Below, one piece after another: positions 60,207-64,000 of a stretch of 64,000 nucleotides of DNA; position 1 is the first letter of the stretch; each line of letters starts with the position of its first letter. The position numbers and the translations under genes were made by a program. Under the pieces are notes generated by a model. The model was not told the DNA's origin. It saw nothing but the letters and a program-made list of their open reading frames with translations, and did no database searches. The stretch is taken from assembly GCA_021154885.1 (NCBI GenBank), contig JAJKHS010000080.1, forward strand, positions 92,879 through 156,878, given 5' to 3'. The DNA is from Thermoanaerobaculum sp. GTDB lineage: Bacteria > Acidobacteriota > Thermoanaerobaculia > Multivoradales > UBA5704.

Positions 60207-60485
60207 ATGGACCTGCAAGCCTTCCCGGGCGGCGATCTGGTTCAGGAAGGAATCGCCGACCTGGCGCGGGGCACCGAGTCGATTCCCGCCCTCCTGGTCT
60301 CGATCGGCGCTCCTCGCCTGCGCCGCATCGGCCTTCCCGTCCCTACGGACGTGATCCCTTCCCCCGAGCATCGCCTCTACGAAAAGCTTGCGGAAACCGA
60401 CCCGGACTCCGCCCACTCCCGGTACAACGCCCTGGTGCGGCGGCTCGTCAGCTTCGAGAACGCGGCGGAATGCGGCGGCCTGTAG
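60207..60485 (+). CDS. Hypothetical protein, possible antitoxin for a nucleotidyltransferase toxin
   Basis: 92 residues. MDLQAFPGGDLVQEGIADLA, LRRIGLPVPTDVIPSPEHRL, YEKLAETDPDSAHSRYNALV: a short helical protein. It overlaps by 16 bases the start of the DUF6036-like gene that follows, the usual arrangement of an AbiE/MenAT-like pair, with this as the partner. It has its own TATACT box and may be leaderless. No direct family recognition; the role is inferred from position. Confidence 0.6.
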   Translation: MDLQAFPGGDLVQEGIADLARGTESIPALLVSIGAPRLRRIGLPVPTDVIPSPEHRLYEKLAETDPDSAHSRYNALVRRLVSFENAAECGGL

Positions 60486-60796
60486 ACGCGGCGCGGATCC
60501 GCCGCTTCATGCGCGAGCTCGGCGGGGAGGCGGAACGGGACGTTCGCCTTTACTTCACGGGCGGTGCCACGGCCGTCCTCCTCGGCTGGCGTACGGGCAC
60601 GATCGACGTCGACGTCGTCGACGTCAAAATGGAGTCCGAGACCGACCGGCTCTTTCGTGCCTTTCCCCGCCTCAAGGACAAGCTCGAAATTAATATCGAG
60701 CTGGCCTCTCCCGACCAGTTCATCCCCGAGCTCTCCGGCTGACGAGACCGCAGCGCCTTCATCGCGCGAGAGGGGCGGCTCGCCTTCTTTGGGTAG
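60470..60796 (+). pseudogene. Truncated DUF6036 nucleotidyltransferase (MenT/AbiEii-like), TGA at a Trp codon
   Basis: The first 90 codons match the DUF6036 family: DAARIRRFMRELGGEA, VRLYFTGGATAVLLGWR, GTIDVDVVDVKM (catalytic Asp pair), LKDKLEINIELASPDQFIPELSG. At the next codon (60740-60742) the family usually has Trp, but here it is TGA. The frame then continues RDRSAFIAREGRLAFFG, still family-like, to TAG at 60796 and then loses similarity, so the C-terminal part (with the usual YHYD...ALAKIERGH region) is absent. It is inactivated at least twice over. TGA read as Trp cannot explain the missing C-terminus. Confidence 0.8.
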
Positions 60797-61271
60797 GCCG
60801 TATAAGCCGCTAACCTCAGACGCCCTCACAGAGCGTATAAGCGTCCGCCCAGACCAGGCCGAATTTATTGGTATGTGGCTGACGCACTGCAACTTACGCG
60901 ACCAGCTTCGCTAATGCTTGGAATGCATATCGCTGCCGCCTATCACTCCCTATGCCGAACCCCTGGGCTGCTTATACGAACGCTGCGGCTCGATCGACTC
61001 TCCCCAACTCCAGTTCTCCCAGACAGATACGTCTGGATTCTGGGCTGCAATGCGCCTCCGGTAGGGTGACGCGAAATGGCGCCTTCTGCGGCATGCTTAT
61101 CGCTCGGCGACCGAGGTATTGACGAGGTTAAGGAACCGGCGTATGATCTCGATGACCTGAAGAATGAGGAAGATAGACAGGCCTGAATATGTCCGGGGGA
61201 GGAACTGGGGATGAGTCGCTAAGGACTAGGCGTAGAAGCTCAACTAAAGGTTATCGGGCGAGAAGAACGTA
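60797..61271. other. Gene-free stretch of lower GC
   Basis: 475 bases between the nucleotidyltransferase remnant and the hypothetical gene at 61272. Base composition is visibly less GC-rich than the rest of the window. I see no convincing coding frame, RNA gene or repeat; a GTATAAG sequence recurs at about 60799 and 60834. Probably decayed accessory DNA. Confidence 0.5.
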
Positions 61272-61769
61272 ATGCCTAAACACGCGGTTATCCTCGTAAC
61301 CATGCTGGCGGTAAACGCCGCTACCTCAAGCTGTCAGGTCGGTGCTGACCGCGAGCTCCAGCCCTATAGATGTCTCGGGGAATTGAGCTTGCGTGGCCTT
61401 ATCGACACCGTGGGGCTTCCACAGTCTCAGCCTAGCGGCTGGGGTGTGTCCAGCGGCGAGGTAGCAATGGAAGGGCGAGTCTTTGACCTCGATCAGGAAA
61501 CAACTTTAACGATCGATGAGGCGGCACCCTTTGTTGGTTCATTGTGCCGCCAGTTGGAGGCGCAGTTGGCCCGTCGCTGTCAGATCCGGGCGTTCTGGCC
61601 CGGTGTCGAGCATTGCGCGGCGGTGGCTGAATCGCCAACGAAGGCAATCACTGGCAAAGGCGGCGTATATACCCATCGAAGCTTCAAGGGTCGAGTCAAT
61701 CTTTTTGCTTCACCCGGACCCACCGGAAAGGTGAATATTGTCTTAACCGGCTCGGAGTGGGTCAACTAG
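61272..61769 (+). CDS. Hypothetical exported protein
   Basis: 165 residues. A hydrophobic N-terminus (AVILVTMLAVNAATSSC) could be a signal peptide, with a Cys at 21 giving a weak lipobox. The rest (LGELSLRGLIDTVGLP, FDLDQETTLTIDEAAPFVGS, GGVYTHRSFKGRVNLFASP) has a few strands and four further Cys. Unrecognised. GAGAAG precedes the ATG. Codon use is less GC-biased than neighbours, consistent with horizontally acquired DNA. Confidence 0.5.
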   Translation: MPKHAVILVTMLAVNAATSSCQVGADRELQPYRCLGELSLRGLIDTVGLPQSQPSGWGVSSGEVAMEGRVFDLDQETTLTIDEAAPFVGSLCRQLEAQLARRCQIRAFWPGVEHCAAVAESPTKAITGKGGVYTHRSFKGRVNLFASPGPTGKVNIVLTGSEWVN

Positions 61770-62215
61770 ATGGCTCGCCTGATAACCCCTCCGATCGAGC
61801 GGACGGAAACCGCAAAAGGCGCGGTTCCGCCGCTCATCGGCATCGCGAGTTGGGCGGCAAGCAAGTAGAAAGCGATCGTGCAGGTACCATCTGCTGACAT
61901 TCTGCGGTCGCGCTGCAGACGCCGAAGCCAGTACCGGGGGCGCCGCTTGTGATGTGCTACGGCGATCACCTCGATACCAGCCGAGATCTCTCGATAGACT
62001 ATGTCGTAGGGGAAGTTCCGGCGGAGAACATACCGTCGAGTGCCTGCCTCAAAGTAAGGTCAGATTGTAGGTGAGCTCGCGATCAGCGCAACCGCGCGGT
62101 CCACTTCTTGAACAAAGGCCTCGGCCACCTGGAGGCTCCGTTCAAGGTACCATTCAAAGGCGTCATCGATTTCCCGGAGAGCTTCCGGAGTAAACTCAAC
62201 CTTGGCGTCGCTCAC
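61766..62215 (-). pseudogene. ParE/RelE-type toxin gene with in-frame TGA at a Trp position
   Basis: From GTG 62215 (overlapping the antitoxin stop) the frame gives VEFTPEALREIDDAFEWYLE, AEAFVQEVDRAVALIASSPT, I, then TGA at 62062-62060, then PYFEAGTRRYVLRRNFPYDI, VYREISAGIEVIAVAHHKRR, PRYW. The family has Trp-Pro where the TGA-Pro occurs. After the normal end (about HHKRRPRYW) the frame runs on for about 50 unrelated codons to TAG at 61766. So the gene carries a nonsense change and a lost or shifted end. A short protein from the distal part alone is unlikely. Confidence 0.8.
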
Positions 62216-62447
62216 CGAGCCTCGTCAGGAACCGATCTCGGATTTCCTTCCAAGGGGTCATTGTCACGCCCCCTGCCTCCAGCGCAGCCACCCGAGCAGC
62301 AACTTCCTGACGCCACGCCGTCTCTACATCGACTTCCGGCGCCGGCTCTAAGCTCTCCAGTAGGGCACCCGCGATCTCAGCCCGTTCATTGTGGGGCAGG
62401 CTCAGCACCTCTTGCAGCAGGGTCTCGGCTCTTCTCATGGAGGCCAT
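62196..62447 (-). CDS. Addiction-module antitoxin (TIGR02574-like)
   Basis: 83 residues. MRRAETLLQEVLSLPHNERA, EIAGALLESLEPAPEVDVET, AWRQEVAARVAALEAGGVTM, TPWKEIRDRFL is the standard pattern of the putative addiction-module component family that pairs with ParE/RelE toxins. GGAGG lies seven bases before ATG 62447. The toxin partner downstream overlaps it but is a pseudogene, leaving this antitoxin without a functional local partner. The 264 bases upstream (62448-62711) hold no supported gene. Confidence 0.85.
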   Translation of the reverse strand: MASMRRAETLLQEVLSLPHNERAEIAGALLESLEPAPEVDVETAWRQEVAARVAALEAGGVTMTPWKEIRDRFLTRLGERRQG

Positions 62448-62711
62448 TTTACCACCTCCGGGACTTGTTGTCACGGCCGGGTCGGCTCGGCCCCAAACAG
62501 CCCGGACCGGCATATCCGCCTCGCAGGTTGGCGCTCTCTCCCGAGCCAGCTTGGCGCCTGCGGCCCCAAACTGGCCCGATCACACCGACTTGGGCTGCCC
62601 GATCTCCTTCGAGAGTCTCTGGCCATACGGAGGCATTCGGAGTAGAATTGGAGCAGTCGCGGAAGAGGAGAAGGCGCATACAGATAGACGGCTTCGACAG
62701 GAGATGCCTCG

Positions 62712-63083
62712 ATGGCTTCGATAACCGCTGCGGCCCCCCAATTCCTTGTCGAGAAGCTGGACGATTCACTGGCCTTCTACGAGCTGCGCCTCGGTTTCTC
62801 ACGCGACTTTGTCTACGAAAACTTCTACGCCAGCGTGTCCCGCGATCGCGCAATCATCCACCTGAAGTGCGCGCCAAAGCTTGAAGCGGAGCGCGCCCAC
62901 CGCAGGTCGGGAGACCATCTCGACGCGTACCTGGTCGTCTCTGGAGTCGGGGATTTGCACGCGGAGCTCGTCGGTCGTGGAGCACCCATCACAAGACCGC
63001 TCCAGCAGAGGCCCTGGGGCACGCGCGATTTCTACGTCGAGGATCCCGATGGCTATATCCTGTGTTTCTCCGAAGCCGGCTAA
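62712..63083 (+). CDS. VOC/glyoxalase-superfamily protein
   Basis: 123 residues, two beta-alpha-beta-beta-beta modules. ITAAAPQFLVEKLDDSLAFY and LGFSRDFVYENFYASVSRDR form the first; HLDAYLVVSGVGDLHAEL, WGTRDFYVEDPDGYILCFSE the second, ending in the typical DPDGYxLxF-S/E motif. Family members include bleomycin-resistance proteins and glyoxalases; the substrate is not predictable. It stands alone on the plus strand. Full-length. Confidence 0.88.
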   Translation: MASITAAAPQFLVEKLDDSLAFYELRLGFSRDFVYENFYASVSRDRAIIHLKCAPKLEAERAHRRSGDHLDAYLVVSGVGDLHAELVGRGAPITRPLQQRPWGTRDFYVEDPDGYILCFSEAG

Positions 63084-63193
63084 ATATACACAGCGTCCCA
63101 AATAAGTGCGCATCACGACGCCAAGGTCCATCATCGCGGCTTGGATGCAATCAGCTATGACTGTTCTCTGTCTTTGCTCCAAAGGAGCTTAGG

Positions 63194-63513
63194 CATGTAG
63201 CCCGGGGCTGGCGCTGTTTGCCAGCCCCGGGCAGGAGATGGTCCCAGAAACCCCAAAGCCCCGAAGGGGCGACGGCAGCTCGATGCTCGATTCCACCTCA
63301 GACAGGCATTGGTGCTCGACCTGTCCGCAACCATGCGGTTTCGGGTGTCTTTGAAGGAGGTCCACGCGTGCCAACTCGCAAACAGCTCGGGAGCGACCGG
63401 CGAGATCGCCTGATACCTCGCACCATAAACTGCCGTCGCCCCTTCGGGGCTTTTGGGTTTTGTGGGTTCCGTCGACCCGGGGCTGGCAAACAGCGCCAGC
63501 CCCGGGCTACATG
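63194..63513. repeat. Family 4 paired inverted repeats (TAGCCCGGGGCTGGC type)
   Basis: Left arm 63194-63279 and right arm 63429-63513 are inverted near-copies. Each contains TAGCCCGGGGCTGGCGCTGT with its own palindrome, and CCCCGAAGGGGCGACGGCAG. They flank about 150 bases (63280-63428) with no supported gene. Such elements with CCGAAGGGGCGACGG are common in Planctomycetes and Acidobacteriota-like genomes. A further CCCCTTCGGGGCAT lies at about 63518. This fills most of the gap 63084-63624. Confidence 0.85.
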
Positions 63514-63624
63514 CCTTTACCCCTTCGGGGCATCTGTTGTTCCGCGAAGTCTGTGTGAGAACCCCAGTCTGTGCGTGCGCAAGAATCTATGACGCTGTGT
63601 ATAGAATACACCGGAGGAAGGGCG

Positions 63625-63900
63625 ATGCGCATCGCAAGCGTGGGCCATGCGGCCTTTGCTGCAACCATGATCACCCTCGGAATCTTGGGCCTGATCCATG
63701 GCGATTTCGACGCTGCTTGTGTGGGTACCCATCGTGGCGGCAGGCCCCAACGCCTTCCAATGGAGCGAGCTCGTCATCTCTTCGGCGGTGACGGCCGGGG
63801 CTTGGGTGGTGGCGGATTCCTACCGCGGCATGCCCTGGCTCGCCGTGGGGCAAGCGCTAGGAGCTTGCGCGGCAGAAAAGCTCGTAGGCAGCGTTGGTAC
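63625..63900 (+). pseudogene. DoxX-like gene with internal deletion and frameshift
   Basis: The start [28 protein letters not shown] matches the N-terminus of DoxX-like membrane proteins (about 250 residues), with GGAGGAAGG upstream of the ATG. The DNA then switches frame: from 63698 a second frame gives [47 protein letters not shown], the C-terminus of the same family. About 150 internal residues are missing and the join is out of frame. The ending runs into a family 2 repeat. It is a clear decayed gene. Confidence 0.75.
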
Positions 63901-64000
63901 AGGACAGCAAGGACAGCAGGGACTTCAGGGACAACAGGGACATGAAATTAGTCGAAACCGGAGATTTTTCGTCCCTGCTGTCTCTGGTGTCCCTGCTGTC
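63901..64000. repeat. Family 2 inverted repeat (9-base period) at window end
   Basis: AGGACAGCA, AGGACAGCA, GGGACTTCA, GGGACAACA, GGGAC left arm; GTCCCTGCT, GTCTCTGGT, GTCCCTGCT right arm, running to the last base of the window. Confidence 0.85.

Noticed and set aside
60740..60742. TGA as selenocysteine in the nucleotidyltransferase remnant
   Set aside because: The family has Trp, not Cys or Sec, at this place, no SECIS-like hairpin was seen just downstream, and the C-terminus is missing anyway.
61230..61272. Integron attC-like site (GTTATCGGGCG before the ATG)
   Set aside because: No matching inverse core or paired simple sites could be found, and no integrase is present.

Overview
This is a GC-rich bacterial chromosome segment with tightly packed genes, frequent 4-base ATGA/GTGA overlaps and many intergenic palindromic repeats. 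The organism is probably an Acidobacteriota member, perhaps Thermoanaerobaculia-like. The clearest marker is a secreted VWFA-domain protein of the Acidobacteria-type family (20454-21563), together with Gram-negative envelope genes (FadL-like porin, Tat, CtpA-type protease). The assignment is inference; there is no rRNA in the window.

Region 1 (1-9221, minus strand) is one chemosensory operon: MCP, CheW, a small CheW-like protein, a second MCP, a CheA-receiver hybrid, CheB, a receiver-GGDEF cyclase and CheR (cut by the window edge). This is the gene content of a Wsp-type system that drives c-di-GMP synthesis rather than a flagellar chemotaxis set. Region 2 (9.2-22.7 kb) holds a FadL-like porin, an M20 peptidase, tRNA-Pro(CGG), an Rpn-family nuclease, a zinc-finger/TPR protein paired with a tiny exported peptide, fadD- and fadJ-like genes, the VWFA protein and an FAD oxidoreductase. 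Region 3 (22.8-36.3 kb) holds a PP2C/J-domain/HEAT-like/RodZ-like operon, a large GreA-domain protein, a baeRF-type protein, a metal ABC transporter, YqeY and SelB. Region 4 (36.4-50.1 kb) holds a helicase with a RelE-like N-terminus and a repeat-rich C-terminus, two more zinc-finger/TPR paralogues (one again paired with an exported peptide), argE-hutF, toxin-antitoxin genes, an HMCES/YedK protein and an S9 peptidase. Region 5 (50.4-58.9 kb) holds Tat genes, CtpA, an MHYT hybrid kinase and FtsK. Region 6 (58.9-64 kb) is an accessory zone of lower gene density with a 29-unit 21-bp repeat array, decayed toxin-antitoxin genes, a VOC protein and a deleted DoxX-like gene.

The strongest candidates for something undescribed are: (i) two phase-locked, degenerate 21-bp repeat arrays (29 units ending exactly at a start codon; about 14 units replacing the body of a response-regulator gene); (ii) a twice-seen gene pair of an exported peptide with duplicated G-x-x-[I/M]-D-P-[N/D]-G motifs, its own terminator, and an H-x(3,4)-C-x2-C/TPR protein; (iii) a RelE-like/SF1-helicase/TPR fusion; and (iv) -10 boxes placed 5-9 bases before many start codons, implying leaderless mRNAs. 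At least four families of intergenic inverted repeats punctuate the region.
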